A DNA stretch of 64,000 nt from Certhia americana (Eukaryota; Chordata; Aves; Passeriformes; Certhiidae): the NCBI GenBank assembly GCA_018697195.1, contig CM031857.1:63510305-63574304 (forward strand), in the 5' to 3' direction. Numbering within the stretch: the first letter of the stretch is position 1; every line of letters begins with the position of its first letter. The notes under the pieces are model-generated. The model worked only from the letters and a program-made list of their open reading frames with translations, was not told where the DNA came from and made no database searches. Below, piece after piece: positions 22,670-33,113 of the stretch. The position numbers and the translations under genes are program-made.

Positions 22670-25020
22670 TGGCCAGAGTGCTCCAGTTCTCTGTCACTCT
22701 CACAGTAAAGAAATTTTTCTTCATATTCAGAGGTAATTTCTAGTGATTGAGTTTGTGCCCATTAAATTTTGTCCTGTCACTGGGAAGAACCATTGAGAAG
22801 AGTCTGGCCCCATCCTCTTAACACACACACATACCCTTAGGACATTTGTATGCATTGATAAGATCCCCTCTCAATCATATCTTCTCCAGGCTAAACAAGC
22901 CAAGGTCTTTCAGCCTTTCTTTACGGGACAGGCACTCTAATCCCCTAATCATCTTTTCAGCCCTCTATTGGACCCTCTCCAGCAGTTTCTTGTCTTTCCT
23001 GAACTGGGAGAGAGCTGAACACAGTACTACAGATGAAGCCTCACCAGGGCTGAGTAAAGGGCAGCCTTAGCATGCTGGCAATGCTCTTCCTAATGCATCC
23101 TGGGATTCTGTTGGCCTTCTTGGCCACCAGGAAACACTGATGACTCACAAACTGCTTGTTGTTCACTAGGACCTCCAGGTCCTTCTCCACAGAGCTGCTT
23201 TCCTGCAGGTTAGCCCCCAGTTTATATGGGTACAGCAGGTTATCCTTTCTCAGATGCAGGATCCTGTGCTTGCTGTTGCTGTACTTCATTAAGCTTTTCT
23301 CTGCCCAACTCTCCTACCTGTCCAAACATGCTGAGGATACACTCTGTTATATTGATAAGTTGAACAAGACTGACCCCTGGGAAGCACTGTTTGCTATATG
23401 CCCTCAACTAGACTGTCTGCCACTGATCATGACACTCTGAGCTCTGCCATTCAACCAGTCCTCAATCCACCTCATTATTCACCTAACTTGCACTTCCTGA
23501 GTTTGCCTATCAGGATATTATGGGTGAGAGTATCTAAAGCCTTGCTGAAATACAGGTAGACAATATCCCATGAAGTTCAAGTAAACAATATCCATCTCTC
23601 ATCTACCCAGCCAGTCATGCCATCATAGAAGACTATCAGATTGGTCAAGAATGGCTTTTCCTTGGTGAATCCACATTGTATTGTCTACTCCTGATGACGT
23701 TTTTTTTCTGCACATACATAGTGATGACATGCAGGTTGAGCTGTTTCATTCTCTTTCCAGGGATGGAGGTGAGGCTGACTGGCCTGTAGATTCCTGCTCT
23801 TTTGATGGCTGGAGTGACATTGGATTTCCTCCAATTCTCAGGCATCTTGTTTGTTCTTTGTGACCTTTCAAATATGATGGAGACTGGCTTAGCAATAACA
23901 TCTGCCAGCTCCCTCAGCACTGGTAGGTGCATCCTACTAGGGACCTTGGATTTCAGGTTTTCTTATTAATTCTCTAACCTGATCTTCCTTGACCATGGGA
24001 AAGGCTTCCTTTCTCCTGAGTTTGTCTCTTGCCTCCAGGATCTGAGATTCCTGAGGGCTGACCCTCAGTTAAGGAGTTAAGACTGAGGCTTAAATTTTGA
24101 GATTCCTGAGGGCTGACCCTCAGTTAAGGAGTTAAGACTGAAGCAAAGAATGCATTCAGTAACTCTTCTTTCTCTGTATCTTCCATCACCTTATTCAGTA
24201 GCAGGCCCACATTTTCCCTAGTCTTCATTTTGCTGCTGACATGCTTGAAGTAGCTTTTCTTGTTATCTCTGCCATCCTTTGCTGGAGTTAATTTCAGGTG
24301 GACCTTAGCCTTCCTTGCTGCATCCCTGCATGCTCTGATAACATTCCTGTATTTCTCCCAAGTGTCCTCTCCCTTTTCCCCATTCCATAAACTTTTCCTC
24401 TGTTATGTTTTTGCCAGAACTTCCCTGATCATCCATGCAGGCCTCCTGTCCATTTTGCTTGACTTCTTACTCATGGGAATGCACTAATATTGAGCTGGGA
24501 GGAAGTGATGAGTGTTAACCAACTCTCTTGGACACACTTACTTTCTAGAGTCCTAATTCATAGCATACTGCCACATAGGTCTTTGATGAGGTCAAAGTTT
24601 TCTCTCCTGAAGTGGTGCTATGTATTCCCCTACTTCCTCCATCCACAATCCTGAACTCCAGCATTTCATAGTCCCTGGCACGGCTGCTCCCAGCCTTCAC
24701 ATCCCCAACCAGTCTGTCTGTTTGTTAGTACCACGTGCCTTTCCTCATTGGCTTCTCCACCGTCTGTCAAAAGTTATAGTCAGTGGTCTGGACAAAACTC
24801 CTGGGCTGCGTGTGTGTGGTTGAGTTCTTTCCAGCAGCTACCAAAGTTCCCCACAAGAACCAGTGCCTGGGAGCATGAGTCTTTAGGCAGCCTCAAAAAC
24901 TTCCTCTTCCTGATCGGGTGGCCTGTACTAAACACCCACAACAACAGTGTCACCATGTTTGGCTGGACCTTAATTCTTATCCATAAGCTTTTGACTCATT
25001 CTTCATCCTCATTTTATGTC
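22670..25020 (-). mobile_element. Long CR1 LINE, antisense, about 2.3 kb
   Basis: Antisense CR1 runs continuously from near its 3' end ('ctgtcactctcacagtaaag') to well upstream of the RT domain ('ggtggcctgtactaaacacc' near 24918). Minus-strand protein fragments include 'EKDLEVLVNNKQFVSHQCFL' and 'VAKKANRIPGCIRKSIASML' at 23060-23200, and 'LADVIAKPVSIIFERSQRTN', 'KMPENWRKSNVTP' and 'YRPVSLTSIPGKRMKQ' at 23750-23910. Many frameshifts and stops make it inactive. Most CR1 copies are truncated to a few hundred bases, so this one is long. It carries an internal 56-bp tandem duplication. The left end lacks the final ~150 bp of CR1 and abuts the probable LTR. Confidence 0.9.
24043..24141. repeat. 56-bp tandem duplication inside CR1
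   Basis: The 43-base stretch starting 'gagattcctgagggctgacc' at 24043-24085 recurs without mismatch at 24099-24141. The 13-base spacer between them gives a period of 56. Confidence 0.93.
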
Positions 25021-25975
25021 TTCTACTTACTGCTTCATTGCTCATTTGTAAAAACAAACATTTGCCATGAAGACATAACTGCCAATTTAGACTAACTAAG
25101 ACAAATGAGATAATGAGGCCAGTGGCAGCCTGGAGTTGACAGATCCAGCTGAGTGCCCAGCTCCAAGTAGAAAGCTTTCTTTTCCTGCCAGAAGGTCTAT
25201 ATGCTAATTCTAACTAATTTGCTAACCTTGGCCCTACAGTGCTTGACAACAGGGGAGCAAACCATTTTGTTACAGATGTGACATTAATTTGGATGTAAAC
25301 TAAAGCTGGAACAGATAATCTATGCAATCTTTTATCTGAGGAAGCAGTCACCAAAAATATAAACCTGTGCCTAGTATACATAAATACAAAAATATTTAAG
25401 TGTGAAGGACAGATTATTTAAATGTAAGTGATAATTAATGAATGACAACGTCTAGAGTAAATAATGAAAGAAGTAAAGCCACTATATTGTGCACTTTCTT
25501 ATACTCGTTTGGTTGAATGTTCTTACCTTTAGCATTAGAAGAAGAAACAAAGGACTTACCTACATTTCAGATCCAATGCAGAACACCATTTTGTTCTGAT
25601 AGTCATTTAAAGGACTGTTCAAAGACAAAACTTCAGATTATTTTGAAACACCTTTTCTAGTCAATTTCCATCACTCTTATTTTTGATGGAGATTTTATTT
25701 CTAAAGAAATTTTTTTCTCTTATCCCTTTCTCAAGCTTCATAAAGAAAACAAGTGACAGGAATATTAGTTAAGAATAATGTTAGGGATTTTAAAAAAAAA
25801 TGTTTGTCGTTTTAAAAAAATTTCTTAATACGTGTTTTAATGTCAGAAACTGGTTTTATAAGTTCGTTCCAGATACAAGGATAAGAACAATTGATGAGAA
25901 ATGCATTTTACAAACATCCTGTACATCGTAGAACATGAAATAACACCAACCTCCTTATGAATTTATTTGTTTTGA
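25021..25975. other. Non-coding DNA, no gene seen
   Basis: The first ~200 bases may still contain degraded 5' CR1 sequence ('agtggcagcctggagttgac'). The rest is AT-rich unique DNA. Confidence 0.45.
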
Positions 25976-26605
25976 AGGTGTTTGACAGTTGGCTGAACAA
26001 GAGCCAGCAGGGCCTAGGTGCCCAAGAGGGCCAATGGCATTTCAATTATCATCAGTAACGTGGCCAGCAGAACCAGGGAAGGTATTGTCCCTCTGTACTT
26101 GACTCTGATGAGGCCACACCTCAAGTCCTGTGTTCAGTTTTGGGTCTCTCACTATAGAAAAGACTTTGAGGGGCTGGAGTGAGTCCAGAGAAGGACAGCA
26201 AAGCAGCTTAAGGGTCTGGAGCACAAGTCAGATGAGGGAGCTAGGGTTGTTCAGACTGGAGAAATGGAGGCTCAAGGAAACATTACTTTCTAAAACTACC
26301 TGGATGGAGATTGTAGTGAGGTGGATTTCAGTCTCTTCTCCCAGGCAACAAATGACAAGATGAGAAGAAATGGCCCCCAGCTGTGTCAGGGGAGGTTTAG
26401 ATTAGGAATGAGGAAAATTTCACAGAAAGGGCTGTAAGTCTTTTGGGCCAGATGGCCCAGGGGAGCGGTGGAGTCACTATTCTTGGAAGTGTTTAAAAAT
26501 ATGTTGATATTGCTCTTAAGGACATGGTTTCATGATGAATGTGGTGGTGGTGCTAGGTTGATGTTTGGATTTGACAATCTTAAAGGTCTTTTCTAAACAT
26601 AAGGA
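25976..26605 (+). mobile_element. CR1 LINE, sense, 5'-truncated
   Basis: Sense-strand CR1 blocks occur in order: 'aacaagagccagcag', 'ggtgcccaagagggccaatg', 'tccctctgtacttgactctg', 'ctcaagtcctgtgttcagtt', 'gtccagagaaggacagcaaa', 'ttgttcagactggagaaatg', 'gtcaggggaggtttagatta' and 'ttggatttgacaatcttaaa'. The 3' terminus is present but its ATTCTATG tail is lost. Only the RT C-terminal region and 3' UTR remain, with the reading frame destroyed. Confidence 0.9.
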
Positions 26606-29469
26606 CTTAATTTTTCAGGCTATCAGAAATGTGATTTAAGAGGCATATCATCAACATTTTTCATCCCCTGTGAATTACAACATAGCTCATGTGCAACATT
26701 ACTTACAATATTACAAACAAAGCTATTTGTTGCTCCTAGTCACAGTGGAGCTGCTAGTGAGCAGTTGTATATATTGATCAAAGACATTATTAAACTCGGG
26801 CACTTCATAGAAAAAAAACTATTACATGTATAATTGTTCAGACTTCTTTCAAAGAATTATCTACACAGATAATTGAAATATCTGGAAACGTAATGTCATT
26901 TGGCTTCTACTTTTAATGTGGCCATTACAAAACTCTTCTAATGTAGATCAGTAGAATTAATCATTATCTATAATTAATGCACTTGAAACATATGTGTGGG
27001 TTTATGCTGTTTTGCTAAATGAGCCACAAAAAATTATGGGTTTTCTTTAATGAAAACCCCCCCAAACATTATATCAGGTAATTATATATCTGTCCAGATA
27101 TTTAAAGAGAAATATTATATTTATATTTTAGAATTAGCACTTTTGATTAATTTTCCATAGTTTTGCCCTAATGCACTGTATTTTAAAAGTTATGTAAACT
27201 TAGTAATGAAAGAAGTTTTTGATGCTTATCCTAGTGTACAACAAAAAAAGAATGCATTCTAAATTTTAAATTACTAAGTTCATTAAATACAATGTGGTTT
27301 CTGAAGTATTTCCTGCAATGTCTTGTCTTCTGAGAAGTTAAAATGATTATTCAGTGTTACAGAATAAAAATGTCTCCTGTATGCAGATTTCTGAATTAGA
27401 TGAATACAATATTCTTTTGCAAACCTTTCAGTTCTCTTGCCCTTTTGCTTGACAAACACAGAAAACTCGGTCATTTATTGTGGGAGAACAGGTTTCCTAG
27501 GTGTCCACAATTTATATGAATGTTTGATTCCAACAGTAACCATTGAAGGAATAATTGTGAACTCTGCTGATTTAACTTTTGTGAACTCTACTGATTTCTC
27601 TTTTGTTGTTGTTGTTGTGGAAGTCACTGAACCTCTGCAGTTTTAAACAATTCCAATAATAGCTTGTAATCATTATGTGCATGCTGTTACTGTCATTATA
27701 GAAACATTACATATACTGTCATATCAGAAACATTACTCTCAAATACTGGTTATTGAATGCTGAGACAAGCATAGTTGAATAAGAAGACCTCCAACTATCT
27801 TTTAAGGACAAGGAAGCCTCTCATTACAATGGGGAGGACTGAATGGAAAACGCTTATCAACTAGCATTTCATGTTGTGCAGTGATTTATCTCACAAAGAG
27901 GATTAATCTGGTGTAGCTGTTGCCTAGTAACTTGAGAGGAAGTTACATGTATAAATACATACGTTTATAAAAATTTGTTAACCCCAGAAGTCACACTAAT
28001 CAAGCTGTATATATGATGATTCTTCATGTATCAAGTAAGAAAAACTTTAAGAAAACAGTCATCCAAACACTTTGAAGTTTTTAATCGGAATGGTACAATG
28101 ATTCTTGTAGTGATCAGAAATGAACATATCACAGAACAGTATTACAAGTGCCTCGAAAGAGATGACCATTGATGTCATGTTGTGTTTGGCATAGTAAAGA
28201 TTAGCAGTTTATTCAAGAGTGACTACACAGCATAGTACAATGATATAGGCAGTTTAATTTGTAATTCAGCATGATGATTTGGAATACTGTATACTCCAAC
28301 TTTGAAAAGGTAGGTGGGATTCTATCTGTGTAATTTTTTGTTTTATGTTTCCTGTTCTTTAAATTCTATGGATGCTTTTGTCAATCTTGAGTCTCTTGCG
28401 ATACTTTTGATCATTTCTCAATACAATTCAAAAAAGGCAGGCTAGCACTGGGAAAAGCACTACATTATTCCAGGAGAAACAATTGATTTGTTGATAATTT
28501 TCTATTTAGTTATGGTTAAAGTTTTAACAGTTAGGAAATTTTTATACCCTTGAAATATACTACATGAGTTGTGTGTATAGTTTTATTTGTAATAGCATGA
28601 TCACTTATGTTGGGCATTGTCATAGTTCAATTAATTATATCAGTGTATTGGATGCTGATTTAGTCATAATTGTGTAAAAAAGCTGAGGCATATCTCATAT
28701 TGATATTTTTATTTTTTGTAAGTACCTTGTTGACTACCAGTTGTTACAGAAGTCACAGTTAAGTCTTTATTGAAGAATTAGTCTGCTAGGTTTGTTTTAT
28801 GCTCTGCTTATGGACTATTTTAAATCTCTTTGTTTCTTTCAGGAAGCAAAATTGGAATAAAAACCTCTTAAAATGCTGACACATTCCTAATTTCTACTTT
28901 TTAAAATGCCAAAAACTTTGTATTCCCCTAAATGCAAACTGACTGATATTTTCAAACAGCCAATGTCTTGTGACAGATATCTGTATTTCTTCTGTTCTTG
29001 AAAGAAATACAGTAGAGAGAAGATAGGAAGCATCTTTTACCTTCCCTGTAGCAGTGCTATTTTGTACAGGGAGGGAAGTGAAGAGATAATAGTCTAAGGT
29101 ATTTCTGTCTCCATTAAAGCAGAGATTAGCATTAAGTTCAGGCTAATTTGTGTATTGGCTGCTTTTTGTGGTAAAGACTAGTAGATGGTTTAGAAACTAG
29201 AAAGTAGTATAAAAGTTTAGAAGATATCTTACTAATATAAGATTAGCTGATCTGGGTGATTAGCTAGCAAACATCTGGCTATACTAAATTTCTGCATTTA
29301 GATGAACAAACACCTAACTGTAAATTTGTCTTTTGGTCTGAATGAACTTGGAGAAACAAACTAAATATTGTGTGGAAGTGATTAAAAAAACAGAGCAGAA
29401 CAGCTCCCTTAAGAGAGAAAAACACAAGCTAGTGTGTGACCTGAAAAATGAAGGTGGGAAATATTGATA
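26606..29469. other. Non-coding AT-rich DNA, no gene seen
   Basis: Unique sequence with a 24-bp tandem pair at 27557-27604, followed by a short TTG run to 27619. A sequence fitting the RFX X-box pattern (GTTGCC-T-AGTAAC) is at 27919-27931, but chance alone can explain one in a window this size. Confidence 0.5.
27557..27604. repeat. 24-bp tandem duplication
   Basis: Two adjacent 24-base units beginning 'gtgaactctgctgattt' and 'gtgaactctactgattt', with three mismatches. Confidence 0.85.
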
Positions 29470-29470
29470 A

Positions 29471-29922
29471 AATCATAGAAAGCTTGGGTTGGAAGAGACC
29501 TTACAGATCATTCTAATCCCTCTGCCTCAGGTAGAGACACTTTCCACTAGATCAGGTTAAGCCATTAAACCTGGCCTTGAACAGTTCCAGGGATGGGACA
29601 TTCCATTCTCTGGGCAATCTGTGCCAGTGCCTCACTACCCTCACAGCAAAGAATTTTTTTCCTAATATCTAAGGTAAACCTACTCCTGTCCAGTTTGGAT
29701 GTCCTACCCCCCTTGTCCTGTTACTATCTGACCATGTAAAAATGTCCTTCTCCATCTTTCTTGTTGGCTCCCTTAAGGTACTGGAAAGCTGCAATTAGGT
29801 CCCCCTGAGGCCTTCTCAAGGCTGAACAGTCCCAATTCTCTCAGCCTTTACTTAGAGGAGACCTGTTCCTTCCATCTAATCAACTTTGTGGCCCTCCTTT
29901 GGACTCCAGCAGCCTAATGTCT
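29471..29922 (-). mobile_element. CR1 LINE 3' end, antisense, about 450 bp
   Basis: Opens 'aatcatagaaagcttggg' and proceeds through 'ttggaagagaccttacagat', 'actagatcaggttaagccat', 'cttgaacagttccagggatg', 'aatatctaaggtaaacctac', 'ccttgtcctgttactatctg', 'ggtactggaaagctgcaatt' and 'actttgtggccctcctttgg'. The CR1 order is preserved without large gaps, and the copy breaks off at 'cagcagcctaatgtc'. Confidence 0.92.
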
Positions 29923-30567
29923 AAAGTTACATGTTGCCTTTTGAATGAGTAGCATTTTATTAAAAATAGAAGCAGTGAAAAGTATGTTTGGAGATACTAC
30001 TAGCTAAGAGCAGAGGCTCTTTGTAGATTGAAGGACAACTTGTTATATTACTAATGGCAGAAAATAAAACAATCCCAATTTAAAGCACAATTTACCACAT
30101 ATTATTTTATAAACCCTCTATATTGATCATGTCTTTAGTGCAGATGAACCACATCGCTTTATAATTTGTGAAGAGAAACAGAATTCTCCAGGGGTCAGTT
30201 CAAAGGAGCAATTTTATATGCTTATTTTAAAATTGTGTTACTGTCTCTAACTGTACCTTTCTCATTATTGTCAATAATTGAAATCTATGCAGTAAGCTCA
30301 GATGTAGACATCAAATACAGATATCATGTGAAGTCCAGCTGTCTGAAAAACAGAATGTACCCCTGCCTGGTTCATATTACTCATTTGGAGTATTAGAAGA
30401 GATATGCTTCTGGAATCAACAGACTAACTGAAAAAGAGAAACTGATTCTAATTGCAAGTCCCTATTTGTGTTGGATAACTTACTTCACTTGTTCCACACA
30501 TGCATGTTCAGAACTGAGCAGAAACAGCAGGATCAAAATAAATGAAGTTAAATTTCTGTTTTTCAAT

Positions 30568-30569
<2 letters not shown>

Positions 30570-30599
<30 letters not shown>
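30570..30599. repeat. (TA)n microsatellite
   Basis: About 30 bases of alternating T and A between 'ttcaatgg' and 'attactttg'. Confidence 0.93.
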
Positions 30600-30602
<3 letters not shown>

Positions 30603-31187
30603 CTTTGTTAGGAAAACATAGTATAAAATTTTATAAAGCCAGAAGAGTTTGGATGTATGAATGCCTAAGAACATTTGGGCATATGCAAGGATGATAGTAC
30701 TGCCAGTTTTTTAGGCTGTCTGCTCCTACTTTCGGTAGAGCTTGTAGCTCTACCAAACTTTTGCTCTTCAGCTGGGTATTTCAAGCTGAGTGGAAGACTA
30801 GGAGATATTGGTGGCCTCTGTAGAAGGGTACCTCTGATGACTTGCCAGAAAATATCTGTGCAAGAATCTATAGGGGTTATCACCATCTACACGTTGCTGG
30901 TAGGGTTTGATTTAAGCTCCTGCTGCTCTTATGATTGCCATTATTACTGTTTGATGGCTTCTGACTGGGGATATCACCATGCCAGACATGTAATTTTGAG
31001 TTCCCTCTGCCTTACTGGTTGACCACATCTACAAAAACTCAATCCCCTGCTAGCACTCATTGATGTTAGCCAACTCACTTGAAAAAACATGGCCTTTTTC
31101 TTATTTTAGTATTGTATCTTTATACTTGTAATAACAGTAATGTTAAGTGATGTGTAAGTGGGAGCCTTCTGTACTTTGTTTTTTGGG

Positions 31188-31220
31188 TTTTTTTTTTTTT
31201 GTTGTTGTTGTTGTTGTTGT
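31188..31220. repeat. T run followed by (GTT)n
   Basis: A 13-nt T run leads into seven GTT triplets, then T/G-rich sequence to about 31240. Confidence 0.9.
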
Positions 31221-31711
31221 TTGTTTGGGGTTTTTTTAATTTTTGTGAATTGAGTACTCAACTGCCTAAGCAATTAACTCCAGCATTTGGTATACAATGA
31301 GCTTGAACAAAGGTGTGTGAAAATGGGTAAAAATAAATTATCTGAGAATGTTACCTGCAGAATAGTTTTTTCTAGCACTTAAGACAGACTTATATTAAAA
31401 ACCCTTGTTGTTCTGAAGTTGCTTTTATCAAAGTTATATATTTAATCTTGAAAAATCATCCTTCAACTTTTTTTTTTTCCCTTGGCATTTCAATAAAATG
31501 AAATAAGGTGGTCTATCTCACATAACACTCTAAGGTTTCATGCTGGAGTGGAGGTGTAGACAAACTAAAGCTGTACAATTCACATTTTGGCCAGGTTTCC
31601 TTTAATAACATCACAGTTGTAACTTTACATTTGCTTTAAGTGAAAACCGTTACTGTTTAGACTGTAAATACACTGATCATATATATGAATTATGGTTATT
31701 TCCTTTACATA

Positions 31712-32413
31712 GCAACAGGCTGGGAGGAGAATTGGTTGAGAGCAGCCCTGTAGAAACAGGGCTTGGGGGTAAAGTTTGAAAACGTGAAGATGAGCCGGCA
31801 GTGTGTGCTCACAGCCCACAGAGCCAACTGAATCCCTGGCTGTGTCATAGGGAGAGTGGCCAGCAGGTGGAAGGAGATGATTCTCGGCTCTGCTCTGCTC
31901 TGGTGGGATCCCTCCTGGAATACTGTGTACAGTTCTGCTGCTCCCAACATAAGAAGGACATGTAACTGTTGGAGCAAGTTCGGATGATGGCCAAAAATTT
32001 ATTAGATGATTGGGTCACTTCCTCTGTGAGGACAGGCTGGAGGAGCTATTCTATCTTGAGAAGGTTGCATGGAGACTTCATATCAACATTTCAGTATGTG
32101 AAGGGGACCTACAAGGAAGGATTCTTTATCAGGAACTGTAGTGATTGGAAAAGGAAGAATGGATGCAAACTGAAAAAGGGGAAATTTAGGTTAGATATTG
32201 GGAAGGAATTATTTACTGTGAAGGTAGTGAGTCACTGGAACAGACTGCCCAGGGAGGCTGTGGACATCCAAGCACTGCCAGTGTTGAGGGGCAGTTTGGA
32301 TGGGGTTTTGAGCACCCTGCTCTAGTGGGAGATGTTCATGCCCATGGTAGGGGGGCTGAGGTTAAATGATCTTTAAGGTCCCTTCCAATCCTTAGCATTG
32401 TATGACTCTATGG
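31712..32413 (+). mobile_element. CR1 LINE, sense, 5'-truncated, about 700 bp
   Basis: Starts at 'caggctgggaggagaattgg', passes 'gatgagccggcagtgtgtgc', 'gggatccctcctggaatact', 'gtgaggacaggctggaggag', 'aatttaggttagatattggg', 'gactgcccagggaggctgtg' and 'aggtcccttccaatccttag', and ends at 'tgtatgactctatgg', the CR1 tail. A plus-strand frame at 31969-32325 still encodes the end of the CR1 polyprotein ('HWNRLPREAVDIQALPVLRG'). An internal deletion follows 'aaaaatttattagatgattg'. Confidence 0.93.
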
Positions 32414-33089
32414 AAACACCGGGACAAAAAAATAGACTGGAGCTCTGTTTCCAAATCTTTTTGAAGCCTACTGAGCCATTATTCAGCATTTTGTCACCAT
32501 CCCAGAGCTTTTCATAGAACATTAGAATCTGATTTAAACAATGAGAATGCCAGAGATAGGGCATTTCTAAGTACTGCATGTTGTATATTTTTTGTAAATA
32601 TTATATTTGGTATAATTTCTGTTTGTATAGCAACCAATTAAATATTTCTATACAGATGCACTAGTAACCTTGTTTGATCTTGTAGATCAATACTGAGTGT
32701 GAACCTAGACCTGCATTGTGAATTCTTCAGACTCATGAGAAAATGCACATGGAAGTAAAATTTAGTCTCAGAAACAGACTAGAGGTATGGGAGAGGGCCG
32801 TATCTGTATGCAACTATTTATCTCCCAAAATAAAATCTATAGCTTCTCATCAACTGTTAAACTTACATGTACATTTTGGGAAAAAAAGTCAACTCTAGGA
32901 AACATTATTTCCATTATCCAACAAAGTAAGCAGGGAAACACATGAATTACCCAAGAGAAAACAGCGGAGGAACTCAGGCATTGCCTTCAGTGCCCAAAAT
33001 TCAGTTATTATTTACGATGGCAATTAACAGTGAATTTTTTTCCTCTTAGGCTGACAATCTTTCTTTGGAAAGCTAGATTCCCACCCCCT

Positions 33090-33113
33090 CCCCCCCCCCC
33101 CCCCCCCCCCCCC
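33090..33113. repeat. Poly(C) run, 24 nt
   Basis: C24 preceded by 'ccaccccct' and followed by 'ttctgtc'. It generates a spurious poly-glycine frame on the minus strand. Confidence 0.92.

Larger units (their letters stand above)
29923..31711. other. Non-coding DNA, no gene seen
   Basis: Contains a (TA)n microsatellite, a (GTT)n run and a less AT-rich patch at 30690-31020 with a 115-codon plus-strand frame (30675-31022). That frame resembles no protein I recognise, so I leave it uncalled. Confidence 0.5.

Noticed and set aside
27919..27931. RFX X-box-like sequence GTTGCCTAGTAAC
   Set aside because: It fits the degenerate consensus, but about one such match is expected by chance in 64 kb and there is no supporting context.
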